Positions 1 to 8,916 are shown, counted from the first letter of the stretch. The stretch is 40,735 nt of DNA from Prevotella sp. (GCA_024684515.1 JAIKWS010000059.1:1-40735), one strand, 5' to 3'. The notes: generated by a model not told the origin, from the sequence alone. Numbers and translations are program-made.

Positions 1-418
1 ACGTGTCCCTCATGGTGAGATTACGTCTCCCTCATGGTGAGATTACGTCTCCCTCATGGTGAGATTACGTCTCCCTCACGGTGAGATTACGTCTCCCTCA
101 TGGTGAGATTACGTCTCCCTCATAGCGGGATTACGTCTCACTCATGGTGAGATTACGTCTCACTCATAGCGGGATTACGTCTCCCTCATGGTGAGATTAC
201 GTCTCCCTCATAGCGGGATTACGTCTCCCTCATGGTGAGATTACGGCTCCCTCATGGTGAGATTACGTCTCCCTCATGGTGAGATTACGTCTCACTCATA
301 GCGGGATTACGTCTCCCTTATGGTGAGATTACGGCTCACTCATAGCGGGATGACGTCTCCCTCATGGTGAGATTACGTCTCCCTCACAGCGGGATTACGG
401 CTCCCTCATGGTGAGATT
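1..418. repeat. 19-unit, 22-bp tandem array with two unit versions
   Basis: Nineteen head-to-tail units of exactly 22 bp run from the first base, so the array probably continues outside the window. Units share a start close to acgtctccctca and then come in two versions, A with tggtgag and B with tagcggg. Version order is AAAAABABABAAABABABA. Single-base variants such as acggctc, ctcactc and ctcacgg are scattered among them. There are no spacers. A unit length that is not a multiple of three, with a tga in every A unit, closes all frames, so the array is not coding. Its function is unknown. It could be a slippage-prone satellite or a set of protein-binding sites at helical spacing. Confidence 0.95.
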
Positions 419-455
419 ACTGCTCATTTGTTTTTTCCTTCTTTTTCTTTTGAAA

Positions 456-484
456 GTGCCACCCGTCGTCACGACGGATGGCAC
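456..484. repeat. Perfect-arm palindrome (GTGCCA/TGGCAC)
   Basis: The left arm is GTGCCA, one unpaired base, then CCGTCG. A 3-base loop follows, then CGACGG, one unpaired base and TGGCAC. The stem is thus 12 bp with one mismatch. It lies just after the stop of the broken TPR gene read on the minus strand, which suits a transcription terminator, but neither strand has a U-run directly after the stem. A T-rich tract lies at 428-451 on the plus side before it. The arm sequence recurs in the palindrome at 15461-15506. Confidence 0.8.
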
Positions 485-900
485 TCATAATTTAAAACGA
501 GAGAGCTTGTAGTCTTTGGTATCTAATGCCCGCTTCGCATACTCAATGGCTCATCGTCCAAAGGCTCGGCCAGTGCTTCAGCGGTCTTTAAATACTTTAT
601 GGCATCAACGTATTGTTTTTTTGCATGATTCACTACGCCCCGGTAGTAATAGGCCGAAGCCCGATGCCACTGGTCGCCATGACGATTGTAATAGCTGACA
701 CTTGTTGCAATCAGCGAGTCACTCAAGAGGTCGCCCCGCTGTTTCTTGACATTGACCATGGTCTCCAACAGGTTGTATTCCGCCCGTCCTTCTTCCGAAA
801 GTAGCGAGACGTCAACATTGGACAACAGCACCTTCGCAGAGTCAGGATTTTGCTCTATGACTTCCCACGCCTATTTGTCGACTTCCTTAGCGACTAGGTG
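485..900 (-). pseudogene. Decayed TPR-type lipoprotein or regulator remnant
   Basis: Read on the minus strand, this is a protein remnant that needs three pieces to be followed. An upstream piece, reading ...LLAYACHLVAKEVDK, has a lipoprotein-like cysteine and ends at an in-frame TAG near 870. The same frame resumes with AWEVIEQNPDSAKVLLSNVD and runs to a stop at 523; its only open start is a GTG at 831. Near 555 the other minus frame continues the helix pattern as AIEYAKRALDTKDYKLSRFKL and stops at 485. The pattern ENPDSA, with alpha-helical pairs such as RASAYYYRGVVNHAKKQY, matches the TPR repeats of Bacteroidota sensor or regulator lipoproteins, but no membrane or DNA-binding part remains. 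One nonsense codon and one frameshift point to a dead gene. Sequencing error is the alternative. Confidence 0.65.
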
Positions 901-1054
901 GCAGGCGTAGGCCAAGAGGGGACGGGGTGGTGTCAGAAAGGGTAAATAGGGCAAGTCAAATGTTAAAAACCACTGCTCGCCACCTTCTTGGCTTGTTCTT
1001 GGGTTAAGCTTACCTTATTCTTGGGTTAAGCTTACCTTATCCTTGGATTCCGCT
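901..1054. other. Non-coding stretch with leftover reading frame
   Basis: No complete gene is visible. On the minus strand the frame of the TPR remnant stays open through about 1015 (...GGEQWFLTFDLPYLPF), which could be degraded signal-peptide sequence. It contains the 22-bp duplication at 996-1039. Confidence 0.5.
996..1039. repeat. 22-bp perfect tandem duplication
   Basis: Two identical adjacent 22-bp units contain gggttaagcttacc, and a third partial start (tccttgg) follows. It lies 15 bp after the stop codon of the GH2 gene in transcription order. The unit length equals that of the array at 1-418, but the sequence is unrelated. Confidence 0.9.
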
Positions 1055-3640
1055 CTACTTGCGCATGTTATTCAGGCAAGAGAGTGCCAGTCCCTGCATG
1101 ACCTCACTTGGTGCCAACGTGGTACGCATAAAGCACTTGACGGGTACACCTGGCAACAGGTCGAAATAGTTGTTGTCCAGCCAGTAGTCCTCAGCGTTCA
1201 TTGAGATGGCCAGGGCACGAACGAACTTGTCGGCTTTGACGCTGATATAGCAACCATCCTCTGCGGCTTCGACCTGCACCTCAGGCGTGACGTTCTCCAG
1301 TCGCAGGTCTTTCTGCAAACAGAGGAAGGCATTTGCCTGATAACGCTCTCCTGATGCAGCAGTAAGCTCCATGTTGACAACGACCTCCTCGCGCGACTTT
1401 CCTTTCAGCAATTCTGCCAAAGGCTTTCTCACTAGCAGCGTCGATGTATTGGCAGGAATCGTGACCGTCTTTGTCAGCGTATTCACCATTTGTCCATCCA
1501 AAGTATAGATGGTCAGTTTCAACTTGCCTTGCTGTTTGCGTTGATGATCACAAATGCCATAGACCAACAGACTGTCTCCCTGGACGATGGCTGAACACAG
1601 CAGCGGCTCGAACGCTTGTCGTACCATATAGTGTGCCGCTTTCCAATGGCCATAATAGTCGCGGGTAGCCCACGATGCCACTGGCCAGCAGTCATTGTGC
1701 TGCCAGAGTAGCGATCCCATGCAATAGGGCATATTGCGGCGATGCGACTCAATGGCTGTGCGCATGGCATCTGCCTGCAATAGCTGTGAAGCATAGATGA
1801 ACTGACGGAAATCCCTGGGCTGTCCATATTCGCTGTTGACATACCACTCGATAGTCTGGTTGGCGGCTACTCCTCCCCGCTGATGCCACATCATCACGCT
1901 GCTACCGATGTCGTGAGTCGTCGTATCGGGGGCGAAGCGAAGCACTGTGCCATATTCAGGGAACGACTGCATGCCATATTCGCTGAAGAAATGGGCCTTT
2001 TCCTGATTATACGCACTCACAGGCATACGACGATGGCCTACGCCATAGAAGTGCCTATCGCCATTGATGCCATCGCTGCCCTTACCTCTTACGGAGAAAG
2101 GAGAGCCTACCGTATAGATATCATCAGGAATCAACTTGCTGGTAATCTCCTTCAACACATCATAATAGAGATGTTCCTGCTGAGGTCCTACCAGACGGGC
2201 ACCATCAGGATTGTCCTTCTCCATACGCGATTTCCATCCCCAGTTATACCATGCGTCCGTACATTCGTTGCCTCCACACCACAGCACGATGCTGGGATGA
2301 TTGCGCAGGCGACGGATATTGTCTGTCGCCTCCTGGCGTACACTCTCCAGCCACTCGCCCTCGGCAGGATAGGTGCTACAGGCAAACATGAAATCCTGCC
2401 ACACCATCAGTCCCATCTCGTCGCAGAGCTCATAGAATATCTCGTTCTCATAGATGCCGCCACCCCATACGCGAATCATATTCATATTGGCCAGTACGGC
2501 ATCGTGTAGTGTCTGGCGATAACGTTCTGGTGTAACATTGGTCAGGAAGTTGTCCTGCGGTATGTAGTTGGTGCCCTTGGCGAAGACAGGCACACCATTG
2601 AGCACAAAGTAGAACTGCCTATGGCCGTTGGCGTCGGGCTCCATCACCAACCTGACAGAACGCAGGCCGATACGTCTGTCCTTGCATGCCAAGGTACTGT
2701 CATCGACAGAAACTTTCGTATTGAAGGTGTACATTTCCGCCTTGCCTAAGCCTGTGCACCACCAAAGCCGTGGATTCCTGATGGTAATATCTACGGGAAT
2801 CGTGTTCAAGCCTTTCTGCAATGCACATTTCCTGGTGGCAACGATACGTCCATTATCCTTGTTGGTAATGGTAATCACGGCATTCGCCATATCCTCGCTA
2901 GCCTCTACCTCCACCATGTCCGTTACCAAAGCCCTGTGTGTGCTCACCTCTCGCTGTCGGAAGTGAACGTCAGAAATCCTCACCTTGTCCCACGCCTCCA
3001 GATAGACATCACGCCAGATGCCTGCTGTGACGAGCCTGGGTCCCCAGTCCCATCCATAGTGATAGCCAGCCTTACGTGCAAACACGCTGAGTTTGCGGTC
3101 CAGCAGTCCACCATTCTCCGACTGGTCGTTGGAAGCTCCATAGAGATGAGGATGCTTCTCCCACTTGGGCATGTCGACCTTGACTGGCGAATGGAAACAG
3201 ACACGCAGCACATTGTCTCCAGACTTCAGCAAAGACTTGACGCTGACTCGCCAGCGACGGAACATGTTGTCGGCCTCTAGAATCTTGCTATCGTTCAGAA
3301 ACACATCGGCATAGGTGTCCAGTCCGTCAAAGCACAAGTCGACATGAGGGCTGGCAAAAAGAGCATCAGAGATGCGGAACGACGTCTCGTAGACCCAGTC
3401 CTCCTTGTCCACCCATTGCACCTTCCGTTCGTTCATCCCGACATAGGGATCGTCAATGAGTCCCTGGCGCAACAAGTCTGTTTGTACCACGCCAGGAACC
3501 TGAGCGGGGTAGCGGTTGGGGAGACGGGCCTCGCCAAATGTCCATCCCTCGTGCAGATACTGGCGCTGCTGGGCTGTCAATGGCAGGGTGATTAAACTCA
3601 TCATCATGATGGCTATAGTGCGAAAACGGCATCTCTTCAT
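1055..3640 (-). CDS. GH2 family exo-beta-mannosidase
   Basis: This enzyme removes non-reducing-end beta-mannose from oligosaccharides and is probably periplasmic. The product is about 861 residues, the usual length for the GH2 mannosidase branch. It has a signal peptide (MKRCRFRTIAIMMMSLITL...TAQQ), a sugar-binding jelly roll (about 30-220), Ig-like domains, and a TIM barrel from about 340. Both catalytic glutamates are visible: the acid/base in GGNE near residue 459 and the nucleophile in FFSEYGMQ near residue 554. The spacing fits characterised Bacteroides beta-mannosidases. The open frame extends to 3784 inside the upstream GH115 gene, but only starts at 3640 or 3649 give a signal peptide. 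A start at 3649 would overlap the GH115 stop as ATGA. It is the last gene of the operon with GH115 and the metallo-hydrolase. Confidence 0.93.
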   Translation of the reverse strand: MKRCRFRTIAIMMMSLITLPLTAQQRQYLHEGWTFGEARLPNRYPAQVPGVVQTDLLRQGLIDDPYVGMNERKVQWVDKEDWVYETSFRISDALFASPHVDLCFDGLDTYADVFLNDSKILEADNMFRRWRVSVKSLLKSGDNVLRVCFHSPVKVDMPKWEKHPHLYGASNDQSENGGLLDRKLSVFARKAGYHYGWDWGPRLVTAGIWRDVYLEAWDKVRISDVHFRQREVSTHRALVTDMVEVEASEDMANAVITITNKDNGRIVATRKCALQKGLNTIPVDITIRNPRLWWCTGLGKAEMYTFNTKVSVDDSTLACKDRRIGLRSVRLVMEPDANGHRQFYFVLNGVPVFAKGTNYIPQDNFLTNVTPERYRQTLHDAVLANMNMIRVWGGGIYENEIFYELCDEMGLMVWQDFMFACSTYPAEGEWLESVRQEATDNIRRLRNHPSIVLWCGGNECTDAWYNWGWKSRMEKDNPDGARLVGPQQEHLYYDVLKEITSKLIPDDIYTVGSPFSVRGKGSDGINGDRHFYGVGHRRMPVSAYNQEKAHFFSEYGMQSFPEYGTVLRFAPDTTTHDIGSSVMMWHQRGGVAANQTIEWYVNSEYGQPRDFRQFIYASQLLQADAMRTAIESHRRNMPYCMGSLLWQHNDCWPVASWATRDYYGHWKAAHYMVRQAFEPLLCSAIVQGDSLLVYGICDHQRKQQGKLKLTIYTLDGQMVNTLTKTVTIPANTSTLLVRKPLAELLKGKSREEVVVNMELTAASGERYQANAFLCLQKDLRLENVTPEVQVEAAEDGCYISVKADKFVRALAISMNAEDYWLDNNYFDLLPGVPVKCFMRTTLAPSEVMQGLALSCLNNMRK

Positions 3641-3645
3641 TTGTC

Positions 3646-6474
3646 TCATGGTTTTTGGGAATAGATCAATATTTCTTGTAGCACAATGCCTGGGTCGAGC
3701 AGATAGAGTCGTAGCTGCTGCCGGCCAGGCTTGGCAACAGGGATGCTCCGCGAGGCATAGCCACGCAGCACATTCCATCGCCACTCGGCCGTGAAGTCAC
3801 TGGCATGAATGGAGAATATCCTGGGAGCGGCATCACCAAGCTGTACAGCATATCGGGCATCCCGTCCGTCATAGACATGTAGCGTTGGCAACGTGCGTAT
3901 CTCAATAGCCGTATCGCCATCCTGCAGGTCGAGCTCGTAAGCCACAGACGGAGCATGCGCAAGGTTCTCCTGCTGATACGACGGCATGTCAAATGGCTGT
4001 ACAAGCACGCCATCCGTATAGCCGAGTCCTTCTATCCGCTCTATGCCACCCTGTTTGTTCTGATAGAGCGATGCAGGAATACGTCTGCGTGGCTCTTTCG
4101 TGAATGGCGGATAAAGGCCCAGGAAGAGTTGGTCGATGCGAGCATCTTCCTTCAGTTCCTCGATGCAGAGGTGGTTGTCGCCCTGAGCAAGATGTATCGT
4201 CCCGACCCTGCTCCACATTGGTCCCACGTATGGTGCATGCCACACATTATTAATAGGTGTGGCTGAAGCCGTGAAGCTGTCGTGGTCAGTCTTTACACGG
4301 CAGAACACGTTGTCCTCTGGTGCCTTCGAGAAATTGCGGATAGGAGTCAGAGCCTCCATCCAAAGCGGTATCTCCACGTCGGCATTGCTCTTGATCAGGA
4401 CGCCCTCGTCCGACAAGGCATCGCTGACAGAGAGGAACCGGGCCTGCTGTCCCTTTCCCGCTTGCGCTATCATAGCCGGCGTTGCCACAGGCTGTTCAAT
4501 CTTCTCAGAACGGAACCAGTGGTAGGGTTGCCAGTTGAAGTAGTCCTGCCACTTACCATCCAGTATCTCGTTGTTGTAATGATGTGTCAGGTTGTTCAAT
4601 TCCGTGAACATCAGGTTCACACGTCTGGCATCCGTCATGGCACCGATGCTGTCGCCAGCCGTTGCCCTCACCATGCTGCGACGTGCCAGCAGCTGATACT
4701 CGTTGATCCTTGCCGCTCCACAAATGGGATAGCTGACGAGTTCGAAATAGGCATTCTGCAACGGTGTTGGTATGCGGTTTCCCAATTCTGCGGCATGTGC
4801 AGCCAGAGCCCGCCACTGGGCAATACGCTGTTCTAGCTGTTCTTCGGAATAGTTGATGAACCACACGTGCGAATCCTTGCCTGCTGCCTGCAGTCTATAA
4901 TACATCGCCTGCATGTCGGCAATCTCCTGTGCCACTTCGTTGCCGAAGGTCTTTTCAGCCCAGTACCTGATATAGTTGTGAGCCTCTGCGGGTTTCCATC
5001 TACTGATATCCCAGGCCAGTTCCATGACAAAGGATATCTCCTTCTCGGCAGGCTTGATATCGCCCACGTTGAATACCCATATCTTGCGTGCGCCAAAGGT
5101 ATAGGCCTTCGTGAGTTCGGTACTCAGAAAGGCCGTCGACAGCGGACTGAGCCATATCCAGCTGGCAGGGTCGCCATGATAGGAGAGGTGGTAGTAGATG
5201 CCTGCCCCACCTTTGCGTTTCATTTCGTCAGGATTGCAGAGGTTGCGGCAGTATCCATGCTTGTCGTCACTCCACAGCAGCGTCACGTCGTCAGGCACCT
5301 TCAGCCCGTTGTGATAGGCATCGAGCACCTCCTCGTAGGTGCAGAGCACCTGTGGAATGTCCTCGATGGGCTTGCTGATATTACGCCTGAGCATGTCGCG
5401 CTGGTCATCGATAGCCTGCTGCATCAGCGCCACCCGCTCGGCCGTGCCGTTGGCACCCTCCATGGGATAGTCGTGGATGCCACGCAGTCCTAGTGTATAG
5501 GTATTCTCATACTGGCTATTGGTCTTGACACGTGTCTCCCAATAGTCCTGCATCTTCTTGCGATTGGTGATGTAGTTGAAGTCGCCCATGCTGCCTGGAT
5601 TCTTCTGCTCCACGGCTTTCCACTCCCCTTCATTATTACGCAGCATCTGCTCGCAATGCGACGATCCCATCACGATGGCGTAGACGTCTGCCAGCCGGGC
5701 ATTCTCAGGGTCGTCATTGAAGGCCTGTGTGCCAGGATGCATCGCCGGCCAGAGATAGTTGGCCTTCAGTCGCAGCAGCAGTTCGAACACCCGTTGGTAG
5801 GTCTTGGGTCCTACCTTGCCTGTCTCTTTCTCGAAGTGCTGTTCTGCCCATCTTGCCCAGCCGCCAAATCGCTCGTCGTTGATGAAGATGCCACGATACT
5901 GCACCGATGGTTCTCCCTGACAGAAGGTGCCTGGCTCTACATACAGCGCCTGCCTATGCTGAGGTGTGACGTCAGCCCACCAATACCAGGGCGATACGCC
6001 CATGGCCTCGCTCAGGGTGGTCATGCCAAAGGCTGTGCCTCGGCGATCGCTGCCTGCCACGACGAGCAGTGGTCCTCCTGTCCTTGGATTGCTGACGGTT
6101 GCGATAACGAACGATTCCCATCTGCCCCTGACGGCCGACACGTCGATGGTCTTCCGTTTGACTAGCTCGTCAATCAGCCGGCTGTGGCCAATCGTGCCAG
6201 CCACGACGGCAGGCTCGCCAGGCAGTTTGCCGATGCCCTTAGCCGTCCTGTTCTCTGGCCTGGTGCCTGTCACCCTCTCCACATCGTCTGCCAGCATGGC
6301 GGCGGCAATGCCCACCACCTGATAGTCGTCAGCATCGGTATAGATAGTGGCACTACTCAGGGGGAAATAGCCCCTCTCTGCCTTTTCGGTGATACTGGGG
6401 AACACGTTCGTTCCAGCTGCATGACCAGCCACGATTGCCAATAGGCCAAGAAGAAAAAGTATCGTTCGTCTCAT
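3646..6474 (-). CDS. GH115 family alpha-glucuronidase
   Basis: GH115 enzymes cut alpha-1,2-linked (4-O-methyl-)glucuronic acid from xylan-type chains, including from internal residues. The product has 942 residues, normal for the family, with a Sec signal peptide (MRRTILFLLGLLAIVAGHAAG). An N-terminal alpha/beta domain includes GSDRRGTAFGMTTLSEAMGVSPWYWWADV, shown here only as start and end: GSDRRGTAFG to YWWADV. The barrel core has YRGIFINDERFGGWARWA and LLRLKANYLWPAMHPG. A C-terminal beta-rich part closes the protein. It lies 10 bp after the metallo-hydrolase and meets the GH2 gene end to end. The pairing with a mannosidase rather than a xylosidase suggests a glucuronic-acid-decorated mannose-containing or mixed glycan, but this is inference. 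Confidence 0.93.
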   Translation of the reverse strand: MRRTILFLLGLLAIVAGHAAGTNVFPSITEKAERGYFPLSSATIYTDADDYQVVGIAAAMLADDVERVTGTRPENRTAKGIGKLPGEPAVVAGTIGHSRLIDELVKRKTIDVSAVRGRWESFVIATVSNPRTGGPLLVVAGSDRRGTAFGMTTLSEAMGVSPWYWWADVTPQHRQALYVEPGTFCQGEPSVQYRGIFINDERFGGWARWAEQHFEKETGKVGPKTYQRVFELLLRLKANYLWPAMHPGTQAFNDDPENARLADVYAIVMGSSHCEQMLRNNEGEWKAVEQKNPGSMGDFNYITNRKKMQDYWETRVKTNSQYENTYTLGLRGIHDYPMEGANGTAERVALMQQAIDDQRDMLRRNISKPIEDIPQVLCTYEEVLDAYHNGLKVPDDVTLLWSDDKHGYCRNLCNPDEMKRKGGAGIYYHLSYHGDPASWIWLSPLSTAFLSTELTKAYTFGARKIWVFNVGDIKPAEKEISFVMELAWDISRWKPAEAHNYIRYWAEKTFGNEVAQEIADMQAMYYRLQAAGKDSHVWFINYSEEQLEQRIAQWRALAAHAAELGNRIPTPLQNAYFELVSYPICGAARINEYQLLARRSMVRATAGDSIGAMTDARRVNLMFTELNNLTHHYNNEILDGKWQDYFNWQPYHWFRSEKIEQPVATPAMIAQAGKGQQARFLSVSDALSDEGVLIKSNADVEIPLWMEALTPIRNFSKAPEDNVFCRVKTDHDSFTASATPINNVWHAPYVGPMWSRVGTIHLAQGDNHLCIEELKEDARIDQLFLGLYPPFTKEPRRRIPASLYQNKQGGIERIEGLGYTDGVLVQPFDMPSYQQENLAHAPSVAYELDLQDGDTAIEIRTLPTLHVYDGRDARYAVQLGDAAPRIFSIHASDFTAEWRWNVLRGYASRSIPVAKPGRQQLRLYLLDPGIVLQEILIYSQKP

Positions 6475-6484
6475 CGTCTCGTCT

Positions 6485-7234
6485 TTATAGTTTCATCACT
6501 CGCTTCATCTCCAGGTTCTCATAGCCCTCTGGACAGTGTGTGGAGAGATAGACGGTGGGATGTTGTTGGATGAAATCGCGCACGCGGTCCAGTGTCTCTC
6601 TGGCAGCCGCCATATCCTCGAAGACGATTGATAGCTTGTTGGCCTTCAGGGCTGCATCACAATAGGTAACGTCGCCATGGAACATATAGTACAATCCGTC
6701 ACACTCAGCGATGACGATACTGTTGCCCTTGGTATGTCCCTTGGCCTCAACAAACCAGATGCCCTCTGCCACCTTCTGTGCGTGGGGAAAGTTATGATAG
6801 GTCTCGCCATAGGTAGCACGGACTATATTCCCACCCCTGGGCAATTTCATCGCGTCTGCATCCTCTGCCGAGATGTAAACCTTGGCATTGGGAAACTGTG
6901 AGATGCAATCGGAATGGTCAGAATGCTTGTGTGTAACCAGGATCTTCGTCACCTGCTCAGGCTTGTAGCCCAGTGCCTCGAACGATGCCATATAGTCGGC
7001 CACCCGCTCGCCCATATAGAGCGGAGCACCCAGCTTCCTGGCTGGAGCCGACATGCCGGTCTTGAAGCCCGTGTCCACCAGTATCACCTCCTGGCCTGTG
7101 TCAATGAGGAAATTCTGCAGCGAGCTGCGATAGATGATTTGTTCGTCGTACTTCTCTTTGCCCTCCTCGCCACCGAAGGCAAAAGACTGATTCATAAAAC
7201 CGCCGTCAAACATGCGGATTGCCTTTATTTCCAT
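6485..7234 (-). CDS. MBL-fold metallo-hydrolase, lactonase-like
   Basis: This is a zinc-dependent hydrolase of the metallo-beta-lactamase fold, about 249 residues, with no signal peptide, so cytoplasmic. All metal ligands are recognisable: THKHSDH (HxHxDH type), the His in AKGHTKG, the Asp in FHGDVTY and the His in LSTHCPE. The layout resembles N-acyl homoserine lactonases and other small lactonases, but the substrate cannot be read from sequence. The start at MEIKAIRMF is preferred over the ATG at 7303 because family proteins begin at this strand. It leads the operon into GH115 and GH2, so a sugar lactone or acyl-sugar substrate is possible. No clear promoter was found within 170 bp upstream, so read-through from the ferritin-like gene is possible. 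Confidence 0.8.
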   Translation of the reverse strand: MEIKAIRMFDGGFMNQSFAFGGEEGKEKYDEQIIYRSSLQNFLIDTGQEVILVDTGFKTGMSAPARKLGAPLYMGERVADYMASFEALGYKPEQVTKILVTHKHSDHSDCISQFPNAKVYISAEDADAMKLPRGGNIVRATYGETYHNFPHAQKVAEGIWFVEAKGHTKGNSIVIAECDGLYYMFHGDVTYCDAALKANKLSIVFEDMAAARETLDRVRDFIQQHPTVYLSTHCPEGYENLEMKRVMKL

Positions 7235-7410
7235 ATTGTCAGATTGCTTTTGATATAGTAGAGACGACAAGTCGCGAAGTCTTTGCATAGTATGCTCAGC
7301 CACGTTGCCTGTCGTCTCGTTGAAGAAAAAAGAATATTGCGACGTCGGTGTTACACCACCTTCCGAAGCCTATGATATTGATTAAAACATATGGTTCCCT
7401 AGTGCTACTG

Positions 7411-7872
7411 TTACATCATTGCTGTCAGGAAATTCTCATATCCCAGCTTCTCGATGTAGTTGAGGTACTGTGCCTCCCATGCCATGTGGTTCTGCTCGTC
7501 CTCGATCCATTTCTGTATCAGCTTCCGAGTAGGATAGTCGTCCGTGAAGGCAGCAGCGAGCTCGCTCAGCTCCCTGACGGCATCTGGCTGATAGTCAGAC
7601 TCTATCTGCTGTTTCGGGTCGTCATAGAAGGGGAACTCGATGGTCTTCATGGCCTCCTGCAGGTCTGCGGGCTTGCAACCCAGCTCTACCAGACGGTTCA
7701 GCACCTCTTCGGCCTCGTCCCACTCCTCTTCGGCTTCCTCTTTCCATTTGTCGGCCAGCTTGCTCCAGCCTTGCAGACGGCAGTAGGCCGAGAAGGCAAA
7801 ATGCTGCTTACTGTTTCCAAACCAGACAGCGCCCAGCTGGGCGAACTGTTTCAATGCTTCTTCTTTTGTCAT
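7411..7872 (-). CDS. Ferritin-like four-helix protein
   Basis: This 153-residue, fully alpha-helical, acidic protein has no signal peptide. Carboxylate- and histidine-bearing helices occur in EEEWDEAEEVLNRLVELG and EDEQNHMAWEAQYLNYIE, as in diiron ferritin-like folds (bacterioferritin, Dps and rubrerythrin relatives). A role in iron storage or oxidative stress is inferred. The start MTKEEALKQF at 7872 is chosen because the longer frame to 7986 runs through the promoter. It is divergent from the AraC-type regulator gene at 8041, with its own strong promoter at 7919-7950. Confidence 0.65.
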   Translation of the reverse strand: MTKEEALKQFAQLGAVWFGNSKQHFAFSAYCRLQGWSKLADKWKEEAEEEWDEAEEVLNRLVELGCKPADLQEAMKTIEFPFYDDPKQQIESDYQPDAVRELSELAAAFTDDYPTRKLIQKWIEDEQNHMAWEAQYLNYIEKLGYENFLTAMM

Positions 7873-7918
7873 CGTTTTGTTTGTTTTAAATTTATTAGCT
7901 TGTGATTGAATGTGGTTG

Positions 7919-7950
7919 CAAAGATAGTGCAATAATATAGTTTGAGCAAA
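7919..7950 (-). promoter_or_regulatory. Promoter of ferritin-like gene
   Basis: On the minus strand there is TTTG at 7950-7947, a 20-bp spacer, and TATCTTTG at 7926-7919. This is an exact match to the Bacteroidota -33/-7 pattern. It lies about 47 bp before the start codon. Confidence 0.75.
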
Positions 7951-8002
7951 TCCAAAACTGCACAATATTTGTCTGAGACTGAACAATCTCGATTTTTATT
8001 TG

Positions 8003-8010
8003 TACCTTTG
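8003..8010 (+). promoter_or_regulatory. -7 element of araC-type gene promoter
   Basis: TACCTTTG lies 30 bp before the ATG at 8041. No TTTG lies at the proper -33 distance, so the promoter may need an activator, possibly the regulator itself. Confidence 0.5.
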
Positions 8011-8040
8011 TCGGCGAAAACCTCGAAACATAATATAGAG

Positions 8041-8916
8041 ATGTATACGCTGAGAGAAACATGGCACTACAACTACAGCCAAGAGCCTACTAGCGACTGG
8101 GACGGCAAGATGGTATGCATAGCCCTGGATGCGGAGACCACCTTCAGGGCCAACGAGACAGAAGGGCACAGTCTGCACTATTCGTTCACCATCGTCACGC
8201 AAGGCTGGCTCACCTTTGTCTACAATGGGCAGGAAATTTGTCTCAAGCCCAACGATTTCTATATCTATTCGCCTGGACTGCCCATCACCATTCTCTCGGC
8301 CAGCAACGACTATCAGGCCGTCAGCATCCTCATCGACGAGCAGACGGCCCTGGAAATCCCCACCGTGCGCAACCTTGTTAGCATAGCCTATCAGCCACTG
8401 GCACTGCTCAATGGACCCGTGGTGTCTTTGTCGGACGAGGCTGCCGGCAAGCTCGTGGAGAGGATTCGCGAGATGATCGCCTACTTCAATGCACAGCATA
8501 TCTACAAGTCGCAGATACTGCAGCAACTCTTCTCGGTATTCATACTCGACGTACAGCAGATCCTGGAGCTGGCTACCAGCCGCCAGCAGCCACCACAGCG
8601 TATGGAGGAGCTCTTTATCGTCTTTCTCCACCTGCTGTCCGAATACTTCATCCCACACCACGACATTGCCTTTTATGCTGGTCGCATGCACATTTCCACC
8701 AGCTACCTCTCGCGTATTGTGAAGCAACTGACAGGACGTACCGTCGTCGATTATATCAACCAGCTGCTTGCGATGGAGGCCTGTTTCCTGCTTACCACCA
8801 CCTCGTTGACGGTCTCGCAGATTGCCGACCGTCTCCACTTTGCCGACACTGCCTCGTTCTGCAAGTTCTTTTTGCGCATGAAGGGCATCTCGCCTAAAGA
8901 ATACAGGAAAAGATAG
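8041..8916 (+). CDS. AraC-family transcriptional regulator
   Basis: This 291-residue DNA-binding regulator has an N-terminal cupin-like effector domain (about 20-170, including LKPNDFYIYSPG) and a C-terminal double helix-turn-helix (about 200-291). The second HTH reads TVSQIADRLHFADTASFCKF, and the family end motif is MKGISPKEYRKR. The ATG at 8041 is used because it follows the -7 element by 30 bp; the longer frame starts before the promoter. Likely targets are itself, the divergent ferritin-like gene or the GH105 gene 155 bp downstream, but none is proven. The effector is unknown. Confidence 0.9.
   Translation: MYTLRETWHYNYSQEPTSDWDGKMVCIALDAETTFRANETEGHSLHYSFTIVTQGWLTFVYNGQEICLKPNDFYIYSPGLPITILSASNDYQAVSILIDEQTALEIPTVRNLVSIAYQPLALLNGPVVSLSDEAAGKLVERIREMIAYFNAQHIYKSQILQQLFSVFILDVQQILELATSRQQPPQRMEELFIVFLHLLSEYFIPHHDIAFYAGRMHISTSYLSRIVKQLTGRTVVDYINQLLAMEACFLLTTTSLTVSQIADRLHFADTASFCKFFLRMKGISPKEYRKR

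Noticed and set aside
1..418. CRISPR array
   Set aside because: Units are contiguous with no unique spacers and are only 22 bp long.
3640..3784. Longer N-terminus of the GH2 protein
   Set aside because: It would lie inside the GH115 gene and place the signal peptide internally.
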